Numbered from the stretch's first letter, positions 50,866-61,998 are shown. The stretch: 64,000 nt of DNA from Thermomonas sp. S9 (GCF_024704365.1 NZ_JAJDFY010000001.1:496001-560000), one strand, 5' to 3'. The notes: generated from the sequence alone by a model not told the origin. Program-made: numbers and translations.

Positions 50866-51851
50866 GCGAGGGCCGCGACGAGCGCGCGCTGCTGCGGCGG
50901 CTGGCGCAAGGGCCGGTCAGCGGCGACGTGCTGGCCGCCGAGCTCGGGTTGACCCGCGCCGCGGTGTGGAAGCGGATCGAGGCCCTGCGCGCGGCCGGCC
51001 TGGCGATCACCGCGCTGCCCGGGCGCGGCTACCATCTGGCACAGGCGCTGGATCTGCTGCAGGCAGACGCCATTCGCGCCGCGCTGCCCGCCGCCGTGCG
51101 CGCCGAACTGGCCGCGCTGGAGGTGGCGTGGACGCTGGACTCCACCAACACTTGCCTGCTACAGCGTGAGGCGCCAGCGCACGGCTGCGCGGTGCTGCTG
51201 GCCGAGCGCCAGACCGGCGGTCGCGGCCGGCGTGGCCGGCAGTGGGCATCGCCGCTGGCGGCACATGTGTACCTGTCGCTGGCGCGCCGCTTCGAAGGCG
51301 GGCTGGCACGGCTGGGGGGCTTGAGCCTGGTGGCAGGGATCGCCGCCGCCGAGGCGATGCAGGCGCTGGGGTTCCCGCAGGTGCGCCTGAAATGGCCGAA
51401 CGACCTGGTGGTGGCCGAGGGCGCCGGGATGCGCAAGCTCGGCGGGCTGCTGGTGGAAGGCGGCGGCGAGGCCGGCGGCGCGGCGCGCGCGGTGGTCGGC
51501 TTGGGCCTGAACGTGCGCATGCCACCGGCCTTCGCCGCGGCCATCGACCAGCCGTGGATCGACCTGGCGGCCCTCGCGTCGCTGCCGCCGCCGCGTAACG
51601 CGGTGGTGGCGCGGCTGTTGCGACACCTGCTGCCCGCGCTGGAGCAGTTCGACGCCGAGGGGCTGGCGCCGTTCCTGCCGCGCTATGCCGCGCTGGATGC
51701 GCTCGCCGGCCGCCGCGTGCGCCTGCACGAAGCGGCCGGGACTTCCGCCGCGCTGGCGTTGGGCATCGCCGCCGACGGCGCGCTGCGGGTGTGCGGCGAG
51801 GACGGCCGCGAGCGCTTGCTGCACGCCGGCGACGTGAGCGTGCGCGCATGA
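50862..51851 (+). CDS. birA: Biotin-[acetyl-CoA-carboxylase] ligase BirA
   Basis: Attaches biotin to the carboxylase carrier protein and, through its N-terminal helix-turn-helix, can repress biotin genes. The 329-residue protein has the HTH (DVLAAELGLTRAAVWKRIEAL), the biotinyl-AMP motif GGRGRRGRQW, KWPNDLVV and a C-terminal SH3-like cap (AGRRVRLHE). The start overlaps the plsY stop and the stop overlaps the coaX start. Intact. Confidence 0.94.
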   Translation: MSEGRDERALLRRLAQGPVSGDVLAAELGLTRAAVWKRIEALRAAGLAITALPGRGYHLAQALDLLQADAIRAALPAAVRAELAALEVAWTLDSTNTCLLQREAPAHGCAVLLAERQTGGRGRRGRQWASPLAAHVYLSLARRFEGGLARLGGLSLVAGIAAAEAMQALGFPQVRLKWPNDLVVAEGAGMRKLGGLLVEGGGEAGGAARAVVGLGLNVRMPPAFAAAIDQPWIDLAALASLPPPRNAVVARLLRHLLPALEQFDAEGLAPFLPRYAALDALAGRRVRLHEAAGTSAALALGIAADGALRVCGEDGRERLLHAGDVSVRA

Positions 51852-52566
51852 GCACCTGGCTGTTCGATCTCGGCAATACCCGCCTGAAATGCGCCCCGCT
51901 CCGGGCCGATGGCCGCCTCGGCGCGGTGCGCGCGCTGGTGCACGACGAGGGCGAGGCCTGGCTGCAGGCGCTGCCGTCCGGCGCGGTGGCCTGCATTGCC
52001 AGCGTGGCCTCCGAGGCGCGCCGGGTGGCGCTGCTGGAAGCGCTGCTGCCGCGCTTCGCGCGGATACACCTGGTCGCCACCGAGGCCGCGCTGGGGCCGC
52101 TGCGGATCGCCTACCCGGCCCCGCAGCGGCTGGGGGTGGACCGCTTCCTGGCCATGCTGGGCCAGTGCGATGGCCAGGCCGTGCTGGTGGTGGGCGTCGG
52201 AACCGCGCTCACCCTGGATCTGGTGGACGCCGCGGGGCGCCATCGCGGCGGCCGCATCGCGCCGTCGCCGCAGCTGATGCGGCAGGCACTGCACGCGCGC
52301 GCCGCGCAGCTGCCCGAGCGCGGCGGCGCCTACGCCGAGTTCGCGGACGATACCGCCGCGGCGCTGGCCTCCGGCTGCGAGGGCGCCGCGCTGGCGCTGA
52401 TCGAGCGCAGCCTGCACGCGGCGCGCGATCTGCTGGGGGGATGCCGGCGCTGCGCCTGCACGGCGGCGGTGGCGAGGCGCTGCGCGCGCAGCTGCCGGCG
52501 CATGCCTGGGTGCCGGATGCGGTGCTGCAGGGGCTGGCGCGCTGGCACGCGCTGCGGATCGCATAA
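51848..52566 (+). CDS. coaX: Type III pantothenate kinase, one frame break
   Basis: First step of coenzyme A synthesis. Corrected length is 239 residues. The phosphate-binding motif WLFDLGNTRLKCA, LGVDRFLAMLG and VVGVGTALTLDLVDA are characteristic of CoaX. The frame breaks near 52440, within a run of six G where one is missing; afterwards LRLHGGGGEALRAQL follows. It overlaps birA by 4 bp, the usual birA-coaX arrangement of this group. Confidence 0.92.
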
Positions 52567-52569
52567 ACT
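52564..52569 (+). promoter_or_regulatory. SPOR-gene -10-like hexamer TAAACT
   Basis: Starts on the coaX stop codon and ends 6 nt before ATG 52576. Confidence 0.4.
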
Positions 52570-52575
52570 GCGGCG

Positions 52576-53273
52576 ATGCCGCTGCGCGCCGCCATCGTGA
52601 TGCTGGTCATGCTCAACCTCGGCGCCGCCAGCTGGTGGGCTTTTGCGCCCGCGCCGCCGCTGGAGGTGGCGAGGCCGGAAGGCCCCGGGTTGCGCCTGCT
52701 GGCGGAAGCGGTAGCCGAATCTTCAAAGACCGGTGCGCGGGACGAAGCGCCCGTGCCCGCTGCGTCATCCCCCGCTCCTGCCGCGCCGGGCCTCGCCCTG
52801 CCATCCGCGACCGTCTCGGCGGCGGAATCCTGCCTGCGCTTCGGCCCGTTCGCGGACACGGCGGCGCGCGATGCCGCGCAGGTGGCGCTGGCTGCGCTCG
52901 GGGGGCGGTGCGCGCGGTGCCGACCGCCGCCGGCAAGGCGCGCGGCTGGAAGGTGTTCCTGCCGCCACTGCCTTCGCGCGAGCAGGCGCAGGCGCTGGCC
53001 GCGCGTCTACAGGCCGCGGGCGTGCGCGACCTGTTCGTGCTGACGGCCGGCGCGGACGCCAACGGCATTGCGCTGGGGCGTTTCAGCAGCGAGGCCGGCG
53101 CACGCCGGCGAGTGGAGGAACTGGCCGGCAAGGGCGTGCAGGCGCAGATGGCCCCGGTGGAACCGGCCGCCAGTGTGGGCTGGCTGGACGCACGCATCCC
53201 CGCAGGCGTGGAGCCGGCACGGCTGGCGGCGATCGCCCCCGCGCGCGCGCAGGCCTGCCCCGCGGCGCGCTGA
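52576..53273 (+). CDS. SPOR-domain protein, one frame break
   Basis: Corrected length is 232 residues. A membrane anchor (AIVMLVMLNLGAASWWAF) is followed by an Ala/Pro-rich linker, a first segment CLRFGPFADTAARDAA, and a SPOR domain (GWKVFLPPLPSREQAQALAARL, then GIALGRFSSEAGARRRVEEL). SPOR domains bind septal peptidoglycan lacking stem peptides. The frame breaks near 52908 in a run of six G. It follows coaX by 9 bp, an order common in xanthomonads. Exact role unknown. Confidence 0.82.
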
Positions 53274-53280
53274 GCCGCGT

Positions 53281-53300
53281 CGCGGCCGGCGTCGGCCGCG
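53281..53300 (+). terminator. 8-bp perfect hairpin after the SPOR gene
   Basis: CGCGGCCG and CGGCCGCG flank GCGT, 7 nt after the stop codon and just ahead of the tRNA gene. A TAGAAT hexamer (53306-53311) follows and may be the tRNA -10. Confidence 0.5.
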
Positions 53301-53321
53301 GCTGCTAGAATCCAAGTTCGC

Positions 53322-53397
53322 GCCGCTTTAGCTCAGTCGGTAGAGCAGCTGCCTTGTAAACAGCAGGTCGTCCGTTCGATTCGGACAAGCGGCACCA
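53322..53397 (+). tRNA. tRNA-Thr (anticodon TGT)
   Basis: Seventy-six bases with encoded CCA. Acceptor GCCGCTT/AAGCGGC, D arm GCTC/GAGC and T arm GTCCG/CGGAC pair fully. The anticodon loop is CTTGTAA, giving TGT. The anticodon stem GCTGC/ACAGC has a C31-A39 mismatch next to the loop, unusual for this tRNA; a G at position 39 would pair. A TAGAAT hexamer lies 10 nt upstream. Confidence 0.95.
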
Positions 53398-53448
53398 GTC
53401 CCGGGATGCCTGCCGCGCGCGGGCGCCCAGCGCCATGCAGGAGGCACC

Positions 53449-54372
53449 ATGACCCGTTCCTATCCGCCCGTGTCCGTGTTCGGCGTCCCCACCGACATCG
53501 GCGCTTCCCGGCGCGGCGCTTCGATGGGCCCGGAGGCCCTGCGCGTGGCCGGGCTGGTGGAGGCGCTGGCTGCGCGCGGGGTCGATGTGCGCGACGTCGG
53601 CGACCTGCAGGGTCCGCGCAATCCGGTGGCCCCGCCCAGCGGTGGCTACCGCCATCTCGAGGAAGTCGTGGCCTGGAACCGCGCGGTGTTCGACTGCAGC
53701 ACCCGCGAGCTGCAGGCCGGCCGCCTGCCGATTCTGCTCGGCGGCGACCATTGCTTGGCGATCGGCGCGATCGCCGCGGTCGCCGCGCACTGCCGCGCGA
53801 GCGGCAAGCGCCTGCGCGTGCTGTGGCTGGACGCGCATGCCGATTTCAACACCTCCGCCATCACGCCCAGCGGCAATCTCCACGGCATGCCGGTGGCCTG
53901 CCTGTGCGGGCTGGGGCCGGAGGCACTGACCGGCCTCGGCGGGGTGACGCCTGCGATCACTCCTGAGCAGGTGCGCCAGGTTGGCATCCGCTCGGTGGAT
54001 CCGGGCGAGAAGCGGCTGGTCAAGGAGTATGGCCTGGACATCTACGACATGCGCTACATCGACGAGGTCGGCATGCGCCGCGCGATGGAGGAGGCGCTGG
54101 AGGGCGTGGATGCGGACACCCACCTGCACGTCAGTTTCGACGTGGACATGCTGGATCCGGCGATCGCCCCAGGGACCGGCACCCGGGTGCCGGGCGGGAT
54201 CAACTACCGCGAGGCGCAGCTGATCATGGAGATGGTGGCGGATACCGGCCGCCTGGGCTCGCTCGACCTGGTCGAGATCAACCCGACCCTGGACAAGCGC
54301 AACGCCACCGCGAAGCTGGCGGTCGATCTGGTCGAGAGCCTGTTCGGCAAGTCCACCCTGATGCGCGACTGA
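53449..54372 (+). CDS. rocF: Arginase
   Basis: Manganese enzyme that hydrolyses arginine to ornithine and urea. The 307-residue protein has the three metal motifs GGDHCLAIG, WLDAHADFN and SFDVDMLDP, and the arginase-type HGMPVA segment. These fit arginase (RocF) better than agmatinase. It stands behind tRNA-Thr with no other arginine genes adjacent. Intact. Confidence 0.93.
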   Translation: MTRSYPPVSVFGVPTDIGASRRGASMGPEALRVAGLVEALAARGVDVRDVGDLQGPRNPVAPPSGGYRHLEEVVAWNRAVFDCSTRELQAGRLPILLGGDHCLAIGAIAAVAAHCRASGKRLRVLWLDAHADFNTSAITPSGNLHGMPVACLCGLGPEALTGLGGVTPAITPEQVRQVGIRSVDPGEKRLVKEYGLDIYDMRYIDEVGMRRAMEEALEGVDADTHLHVSFDVDMLDPAIAPGTGTRVPGGINYREAQLIMEMVADTGRLGSLDLVEINPTLDKRNATAKLAVDLVESLFGKSTLMRD

Positions 54373-54520
54373 ACGCCAGGGCCGGAGCCGGGCGACTGCG
54401 GTTCACCTGCGGTTCGGCCGCAGCGCCCGGCGTCCACGCCGGCTTCACGCAGCGGGATGCTTCCATCGACGTGCGGGCACGGAGGTGCCTGCGCCCACCA
54501 TCGTCCGCGGAGGTTTGCCC

Positions 54521-54673
54521 ATGAAGCGTTTGCTTGCCTTGGCCCTGCTGGCCGCCTTTGCCAGCACCACCCTGACCGCCTGCAACACCATCGCCGGTGC
54601 CGGCAAAGACGTACAGAAGGTCGGCGAAAAGGTCGAGCAGAAGGCCGAGGACTGCAAGGACATGAAGTGCTGA
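54521..54673 (+). CDS. Entericidin-family lipoprotein (first of pair)
   Basis: A 50-residue lipoprotein: signal LLALALLAAFASTTLTAC with lipobox LTAC, then CNTIAGAGKDVQKVGEKVEQ. This matches the EcnA/EcnB family, short amphipathic lipoproteins; in E. coli EcnA is the antidote and EcnB the lysis-promoting toxin. It differs from the second copy by a longer tail with two further cysteines (DCKDMKC). A strong GGAGG ribosome site sits 7 nt ahead of ATG 54521. Confidence 0.85.
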   Translation: MKRLLALALLAAFASTTLTACNTIAGAGKDVQKVGEKVEQKAEDCKDMKC

Positions 54674-54761
54674 ACGCGCGCACCGATGCGCGGGCGGCGG
54701 GGCGTTGCGCGCCCGCCGCCCGGCTTCTAAGCTGCCGCCGTCCTTCCACTGGAGAGCAGCG

Positions 54762-54893
54762 ATGATGCGTTTGGGAAAATTGGTCCTGGCGATGCTGGCG
54801 TGCATGGTCGCGCTGACCGCCTGCAATACCGTCGAGGGCGTCGGCAAGGACGTGAAGAAGGCCGGCGAGGCGATCGAGCGCGCCGGCAAGTAA
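54762..54893 (+). CDS. Entericidin-family lipoprotein (second of pair)
   Basis: A 43-residue lipoprotein: lipobox LTAC, then CNTVEGVGKDVKKAGEAIE, closest to EcnB. It lies 88 bp after the first copy and is followed by an 11-bp hairpin. ATG 54762 is preferred; ATG 54765 is adjacent. The two copies share the KDV-K-GE pattern and could be an antidote/toxin pair or simple paralogues. Confidence 0.83.
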   Translation: MMRLGKLVLAMLACMVALTACNTVEGVGKDVKKAGEAIERAGK

Positions 54894-54910
54894 GACGCCT
54901 GCGTCGCGTC

Positions 54911-54939
54911 CGCAGGGCCGGTTCCGCGCCGGCCCTGCG
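54911..54939 (+). terminator. 11-bp perfect hairpin after the entericidin pair
   Basis: CGCAGGGCCGG and CCGGCCCTGCG flank TTCCGCG, 17 nt after the second entericidin stop. A TAGAAT hexamer (54976-54981) follows and may be a trpS promoter element. Confidence 0.6.
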
Positions 54940-55017
54940 CGTCCGGGCCACGCGGGCGGCCCCTGCCGCGGCGGGTAGAATGCAGGCCCGTTCCATCGTG
55001 CCTGCGTGCAGCATCGA

Positions 55018-56334
<1,317 letters not shown>

Positions 56335-56546
56335 CCCGCAGCGTCAGTCCCTGAGTCAAGCTTTGACCTTCTGCGGCAGCCCGCCGGGGCAGCCAGGGGC
56401 AACTAGCCGGGGGCAGCCAGCCTGCGCCTGTCATCGCGCTTATGGCATGCGGCTTGCTGGCATGCAGGGCGACCGTCGTCATTCAGCGGATGTGAGCGCG
56501 TGCACGGGCGGGCCTTTCTCCTAAATTCGCCCCGGAGGCGTCAAAT

Positions 56547-57020
56547 ATGGGTTTGCTGGACTGGTTCAAGCGCAATGCGAGCAAGGATGTCAGCGCAACC
56601 AAGTCTGCGCCGTCGGCACCGCTGGAGGCACTGACCTTCGGCGAGGGTGAGGGCCATCTCGGCAGCCTGGACATGAGGACGGCGCTGGACGCGCATGCGG
56701 CCTGGAAGCAGCGCCTGCAAGACGTGATGGACGGCAAGCAGGAGCCGCCGGAGGTGCACAAGGTGGCGCGTGATGACCTGTGCGCGCTAGGCCAGTGGCT
56801 GCACGGCGAGGGTCGCGCCAAGTTCGCTGGAAGTGATGAGTACGGCGCCCTATTGCAGACCCATGCGGAGTTTCACCTGTGCGTGGGTGACGCCCTGAGT
56901 GCGCATCTGGATGGTCGCAGGGATGAGGCCGAGGCAGGCCTGAAGAAGATGCGGGCGATGTCCGATCGCGTGCAGTTGGCGCTGGTACGGCTTTTCATGC
57001 GCGCGCGCGGGCTGGGCTGA
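56547..57020 (+). CDS. Stand-alone CZB (chemoreceptor zinc-binding) domain protein
   Basis: A 157-residue soluble protein. After a short lead (MGLLDWFKRNASKD) comes a four-helix CZB domain: a first histidine in ALDAHAAWKQRL, the cysteine signature in DDLCALGQWLHGEG, and the HxxxH-type pair in LLQTHAEFHLCVGDAL. These three histidines and one cysteine bind zinc in known CZB domains. No methyl-accepting or GGDEF domain is attached. GGAGG precedes the ATG at 56547. Intact. Confidence 0.85.
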   Translation: MGLLDWFKRNASKDVSATKSAPSAPLEALTFGEGEGHLGSLDMRTALDAHAAWKQRLQDVMDGKQEPPEVHKVARDDLCALGQWLHGEGRAKFAGSDEYGALLQTHAEFHLCVGDALSAHLDGRRDEAEAGLKKMRAMSDRVQLALVRLFMRARGLG

Positions 57021-57082
57021 GGCCGTCCAGGCGCCCGCGATAGCGGGTGCCGTGCATTGCTGCGCCCCCGCCGCGGGATGGC

Positions 57083-57472
57083 TCACTTCCAGGCCCGCGG
57101 CGGAAACCCGCGCTCGGGATGCGCCATCGGCACCACGCAGAAGCGCTGGCCGGTCGGCGCTTCCATCACCCACCAGCGCTCGCGCACGAAGGCGATCTTC
57201 CGCGCGCCCAGCGCTTCCAGCCGGGCGGCTTCGGCGTGCACGTCGTCGGCCTCGATGTCGAGGTGCACGCGCGAGGTATGCGCCACCTGCTGCACCTCGA
57301 TGTGCAGATCACCGGGCGTATCGCCCAGCCGCTGGTAGCGCGCAGCGGCATCGCCCGCATCGCGCTCGGCGACCGTGCAGCCCAGGGCCTGCGCCCAGAA
57401 GTCGGCGGCGGCGTCGAGGTCGTCGGTCCGGCAGTCGATGATGAAGCCGGCCAGGCGGCTGCGATGGGCCAT
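57083..57472 (-). CDS. VOC (glyoxalase/bleomycin-resistance-like) protein
   Basis: A 129-residue single VOC domain with the paired beta-alpha-beta units: LAGFIIDCRTDDLDAAADFW and SRVHLDIEADDVHAEAARLEALG, ending FCVVPMAHPERGFPP. Family members range from glyoxalases to resistance proteins; substrate unknown. Separate from its neighbours on both sides. Intact. Confidence 0.85.
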   Translation of the reverse strand: MAHRSRLAGFIIDCRTDDLDAAADFWAQALGCTVAERDAGDAAARYQRLGDTPGDLHIEVQQVAHTSRVHLDIEADDVHAEAARLEALGARKIAFVRERWWVMEAPTGQRFCVVPMAHPERGFPPRAWK

Positions 57473-57591
57473 GGCGGAGTCTCCGGTGGGCGGGCCGTCA
57501 TGCTAGTGCCGGCGCGCAGTCGCGGGCACGGCGGGCGGTCGCAACGACGGCGGGCCGGAGTCCGCCGTCGAGGGGGCTGCGGTTGCGGCGA

Positions 57592-58916
57592 TTACTGCGG
57601 TAGCGCCAGGTCGTCCAGCAGCGCCTTGAGAAAGCGCGCGGCTTCGCCGCCGGTGCAGGCGCGGTGGTCGAAGGTCAGCGAGATCGGCAGGCGGCGGTGC
57701 ACCTCGATGCCGCCGATCACCGCCACCACATCAAAGCAGAGCTTGCCGGCGCCGACGATGGCCACGCACGGCGGCACCACCACCGGGGTCGCGTAGCGGC
57801 CGGCGAACATGCCGAAGTTGGACAGCGAGATGGTGTAGCCGGTGAGCTCGCTGGCCGGGATCGTGCGGCTCTCCACCTGCGCCCGCAGGCGGTTGATGCC
57901 CTCGCGGATGCCGCGCGCGTCCAGCATGTCGGCGTTGCGCAGGGCCGGCACGAACAGGCCGTCCTCGGTGTCCACCGCGATGCCGACGTCCACCTGCGGG
58001 TGCAGCGTGCGGCTGAGGGTCTCGCCGTCGAACCAGGCGTTCAGCGCCGGCACCGCCTTGCAGGCGGTGACAATCGCGCGGATCAGGCGCGCGGTGATGT
58101 CCTGCTTGCCGATCCAGGCGTGCAGGTCGGCGTCGTCCACCAGCGTGGTGGGCACCACCTTGGCGTGGGCGTCGGCCATCACCCGCGCCATGTTGCGGCG
58201 CACGCCCTTGAGCTGCTCTGGCTGGCCAGAGGCGGCCACGCCCGGTGGCGGGTGCGCATCGGCTTGCCGGCCTGCGACAGTGTGCTGCGCTGCGCCGGCG
58301 CGGTGGCGGTCACCGGGGCCGGCGCGGCGGTGCGCGCGGCGGCGGGCGCGGCGCCCGGCTTGGCCGAGCCGTCCGCGGCGGCGCGCTTGACGTCGTCCAT
58401 GGTCACCGTGCCGTCCGGACCGCTGGGACGCACGCGGGCGAGGTCCACGCCCAGCTTGCGCGCCATCGCGCGCACCGCCGGCACGGCCTTGACGCCGCCC
58501 ACCGCGACCGCGGCCTCACTCACCACCGCGTTGCCGACCTGCATGGCACCGACCACGGTGCCGGCGTCCTCCGGCTCCGCCTGCGCGGCGGGCGCTGGCG
58601 CGGCCGGTTCCGCCGCGGCGTGGGACGGGCCGTGGTGGTGGCCGGTGTCCTGGCCTTCCGCGCGCTGCGGCAGGCTGGGGTCGATCTCGAACTCGGCCAG
58701 CAGGGCGCCGGTGGCGATCACGTCGCCCGGACCGCCGGCCAGCTTCAGCACCTTGCCAGAGACGGGCGAGGGCACGTCGACCACCGCCTTGGCGGTTTCC
58801 ATCGACACCAGGTTCTCGTCCAGGCGGATGATGTCGCCTTCCTTGACGTGCCACTCCACGATGGTCGCGTCCGGCAGGCCTTCGCCGAGGTCGGGCAGAA
58901 AGAACTTCTTGCTCAT
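57592..58916 (-). CDS. 2-oxo acid dehydrogenase E2 (dihydrolipoyl acyltransferase), one frame break
   Basis: Core acyltransferase of a pyruvate or branched-chain 2-oxo acid dehydrogenase complex. Corrected length is 441 residues. The lipoyl domain carries the lipoyl-lysine at about K43 (METAKAVVDV), an Ala/Pro linker follows, then a subunit-binding domain (AVPAVRAMARKLGVDLARV) and the catalytic domain ending DHRACTGGEAARFLKALL. The catalytic histidine is kept, but the usual Val-Val after DHR is Ala-Cys. The frame breaks near 58252, where one C is missing. E1 with split subunits favours a branched-chain type, not proof. Confidence 0.88.
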
Positions 58917-58926
58917 GGGGCGTCCT

Positions 58927-59914
58927 TTACGAATAAGCCAGCGCGCGCTTGGCGGCGGCGACGATCTTGTCCACGCTCGGCAGGTATTTCATCTCGAGAC
59001 GGAACAGCGGGATGTGGGTGTCGTAGCCGGTGACGCGCTCGACCGGCGAGAGCAGGTCGAACAGGCATTCCTCGGCCACGCGCGCGGCGATCTCGGCGCC
59101 GAAGCCGGCGGTCTTGGCGGCTTCGTGCACGATCACGCAGCGGCCGGTCTTGGCCACCGACTCGGCGATCGTGGCAAAGTCCAGCGGCTTGAGCGTGGCC
59201 ACGTCGATCACCTCGGCGCGGATGCCTTCGGCGGCCAGCTTGTCGGCGGCCTCCAGGGTTTCCCTTCACCTGCGCGCCCCAGGTCACCAGGGTGATGTCG
59301 CTGCCGTCGCGCAGCACGTAGCACACGTCCAGCGGCAGGGCCTCGCCGTCGTCCGGCACCAGCTCCTTGTACTGGCGGTAGATGCGCTTGGGCTCCATGT
59401 AGATCACCGGGTCCGGGTCGCGGATCGCGGCCAGCAGCAGGCCGTAGGCGCGCTGCGGCGAGCTGGGCATCACCACCCGCAGCCCCGGCACGTTGGTGAA
59501 GATGGACTCGTTCGCCTCGCTGTGGTGCTCCGGCGCGCGGATGCCGCCGCCCCACGGCACGCGCAGCACCATCGGGCAGGTCAGGCGGCCGCGGGTGCGG
59601 TAGCGCATGCGCGCGGCGTGGCAGACGATGAAGTCCACCATCGGGTACATGAAGCCGTCGAACTGGGCCTCGGCGACCGGCTTCATGCCTTGGCTGGCCA
59701 TGCCGACGGTGAGGCCGGCAATCGTGGTCTCGTCCAGCGGGGTGTCGAGGATGCGCTCCGGGCCGAACTCGGCGGACAGGCCGGCAGTGGCGCGGAACAC
59801 GCCGCCGTTCACGCCCACGTCCTCGCCCAGCACGACCACGCTGGGGTCCTTGCGCAGCTCGTGCGCCAGCGCCTGGGTGATCGCCTCGATCAGGGTAATC
59901 GGCTGCGCGCTCAT
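58927..59914 (-). CDS. 2-oxo acid dehydrogenase E1 beta subunit, one frame break
   Basis: Thiamine-diphosphate-binding E1 partner. Corrected length is 328 residues. The motifs VVLGEDVGVNGGVFRATAG, RILDTPLDETTIAGLTVG, RVPWGGGIRAPEHHSEANE and the C-terminal half IPLFRLEMKYLPSVDKI match split E1-beta proteins. The frame breaks near 59262 (GGG should be GG), after which ETLEAADKLAAEGIRAEV follows. It overlaps E1-alpha by 4 bp and lies 10 bp from E2. Confidence 0.9.
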
Positions 59915-60988
59915 GCCCGGCCCTCCAGCGCGATCGCGGCATCCCGCTGCGCCCGCAGGTCGGCCGGCATGTCTGCGTACAGGTAGTCGAACATCGTTTC
60001 CACCGGCTGCACCGGTGTTTCCAGGTAGGCGTTGATTTCTGCGTCCACGCGCTTGCCGCATTCCTCCACCCAAGCCTGTTCCTGGGCGTCGTCCCAGAGC
60101 GTCTGGTCCACCAGGAACTTGCGCAGGCGCAGGAAGGGTTCCTTCTCCCACGCCGCCTTCACTTCCTCTTCGCTGCGATAGCGGCGGGCGTCGTCGGCGG
60201 TGGTGTGGTCGTGCAGGCGGTAGGTGAGGAACTCGATGACGCTGCCGCCTTCGCCGCTGCGCGCGCGCGCGGTGGCGCGGCGCATCGCTTCCAGCACCGC
60301 GACCAGGTCGTTGCCGTCCACCTGCAGGCAGTGCAGGCCGCCGGCCAGACCCTTCTGCGCCAGCGTCTGCGCGCCGGTCTGGGCCTTGCGCGGTACCGAA
60401 ATCGCCCAGCCGTTGTTGATCACGCACAGCACCAGCGGCAGGGTGTAGGCGCCGGCCGAGTTCACCGCCGCGTAGAAGTCGGTCTTGGAGCTACCGCCGT
60501 CGCCGCAGCAGGCCACCGCGATCCGGTCCTGCCCGCGCAGCTTTGAAGCTCAGCGCCGCGCCCGAGGCCATCAGGCACTGGGTGGAGATCGGCACGCACC
60601 ACGGGTAGTCGTGCGCCGGCCCGCCGGTGAGCAGGTTGCCGCGCTCGTCGCCGCCCCAGTACAGCAGCACCTCGCGCGGGCGCACGCCGCGCATGAACTG
60701 CGCGCCGTACTCGCGGTAGCTGGGCGCGAACACGTCCTCGGGCCGCAGCGAGGCGCCGATGCCGACGTGGGTAGCCTCATGCCCCAGGCAGCTGGCATAG
60801 GTGCCCAGCTTGCCGGTGCGCTGCAGGGCGATGGCCTTGCCGTCGAAGGTGCGCACCAGCAGCATCTGCTTGAACAGCGGCAGCAGCGCCTTGGCGCCGG
60901 GCACCGCCGGCGGCAGCGGGCCGGCCAGGGTGCCGTCGGGTTTGAGGTATTGCAGGTATTCGATGTCGAAGTGGGCGGCCGTGCTCAT
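59911..60988 (-). CDS. 2-oxo acid dehydrogenase E1 alpha subunit, one frame break
   Basis: First gene of the complex operon. Corrected length is 358 residues. LGHEATHVGIGASLRPED and GDGGSSKTDFYAAVN with NNGWAISVP form the thiamine-diphosphate site; YRLHDHTTADDARRYR is the phosphorylation-loop equivalent. The frame breaks near 60543 (AAA should be AA); LSFKLRGQDRIAVACCGDGG then follows. E3 (lipoamide dehydrogenase) is not in the window. A TATCAT hexamer lies about 30 nt upstream of ATG 60988. Confidence 0.9.
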
Positions 60989-61107
60989 GTTCGCCTTGGG
61001 GTTGGAGCAATCGCTCTATGATAACGGGCAACACGTGACGGCCCGTTGCGCGCTGCGGCATCGCCCTGGCCTTGACCCGGATCAGCCGCGGGGGCGTTGC
61101 CGCGTGC

Positions 61108-61113
61108 GAGAAT
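61108..61113 (+). promoter_or_regulatory. Tryptophan dioxygenase -10-like hexamer GAGAAT
   Basis: Ends 6 nt before ATG 61120; first base departs from T but the spacing is the same as at other starts. Confidence 0.35.
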
Positions 61114-61119
61114 CCCGCG

Positions 61120-61998
61120 ATGACCAGCGAACACGACACCGCAGGCGCCAACCGGCGCGACCTCGAAGCCGACATCCACACGGATCTGGCCGGCCGCATC
61201 ACCTACGGCGGCTACCTGCGCCTGGATCAGCTGCTGTCGGCCCAGCAGCCGCTGTCGAACCCGCCGCACCACGACGAGATGCTGTTCATCATCCAGCATC
61301 AGACCAGCGAGCTGTGGCTGAAACTGCTGATCCACGAGCTGTCGGCGGCGATCGCGCACCTGCGCAACGACCGCGTCTGGCAGTTCGGCAAGGGTGCGGC
61401 GCGCTGCAAGCGGGTGCTGGACCAGCTCACCGCCCAATGGTCGGTGCTGGAGACGCTGACGCCCTCGGAATACATGGAGTTCCGCGACGTGCTGGGGCCT
61501 TCGTCCGGGTTCCAGTCGCTGCAGTACCGCACGCTGGAGTTCCTGCTGGGCAACAAGAACGCGGCGATGCTGAAGGTGTTCGCCCACGATGCGGAGGGCT
61601 ACGCCGCGCTGGAGGCGGTGCTGCGCGCGCCCAGCCTGTACGACGAGTTCCTGCGCTATCTGGCGCGCTGGGGGCACGCGGTGCCGGAGGCGCATCTGGT
61701 GCGGGATTTCAGCCAGCCGCATGCGCTCGATCGCGCGCTGCTGCCGGTGTTCGAGCGCATCTATGCCGATACCGCCCGCTACTGGCGCGAATACCAGCTC
61801 TGCGAGGATCTGGTGGACCTGGAGACCCAGTTCCAGCTGTGGCGCTTCCGCCACATGCGCACGGTGATGCGGATCATCGGCTTCAAGCGCGGTACCGGGG
61901 GCTCCAGCGGCGTGGCCTTCCTCAAGCGTGCGCTGGACCTGAGCTTCTTCCCCGAGCTGTTCGAGGTGCGCACCACGGTCGGCCCCGGCGCGGCCTGA
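61120..61998 (+). CDS. kynA: Tryptophan 2,3-dioxygenase
   Basis: Haem enzyme opening the indole ring to N-formylkynurenine. The 292-residue protein has the family motifs [50 protein letters not shown] and the haem-binding tail [23 protein letters not shown] 61120 matches the family start and lies 6 nt behind a GAGAAT hexamer. kynB and kynU are not adjacent. It is divergent from the dehydrogenase operon. Intact. Confidence 0.95.
   Translation: MTSEHDTAGANRRDLEADIHTDLAGRITYGGYLRLDQLLSAQQPLSNPPHHDEMLFIIQHQTSELWLKLLIHELSAAIAHLRNDRVWQFGKGAARCKRVLDQLTAQWSVLETLTPSEYMEFRDVLGPSSGFQSLQYRTLEFLLGNKNAAMLKVFAHDAEGYAALEAVLRAPSLYDEFLRYLARWGHAVPEAHLVRDFSQPHALDRALLPVFERIYADTARYWREYQLCEDLVDLETQFQLWRFRHMRTVMRIIGFKRGTGGSSGVAFLKRALDLSFFPELFEVRTTVGPGAA

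Noticed and set aside
47715-51851. Open frame of 1378 codons on the + strand
   Set aside because: Only its end is real (birA from 50862). The upstream part runs out of frame through mtfA, DAK2-DegV and plsY.
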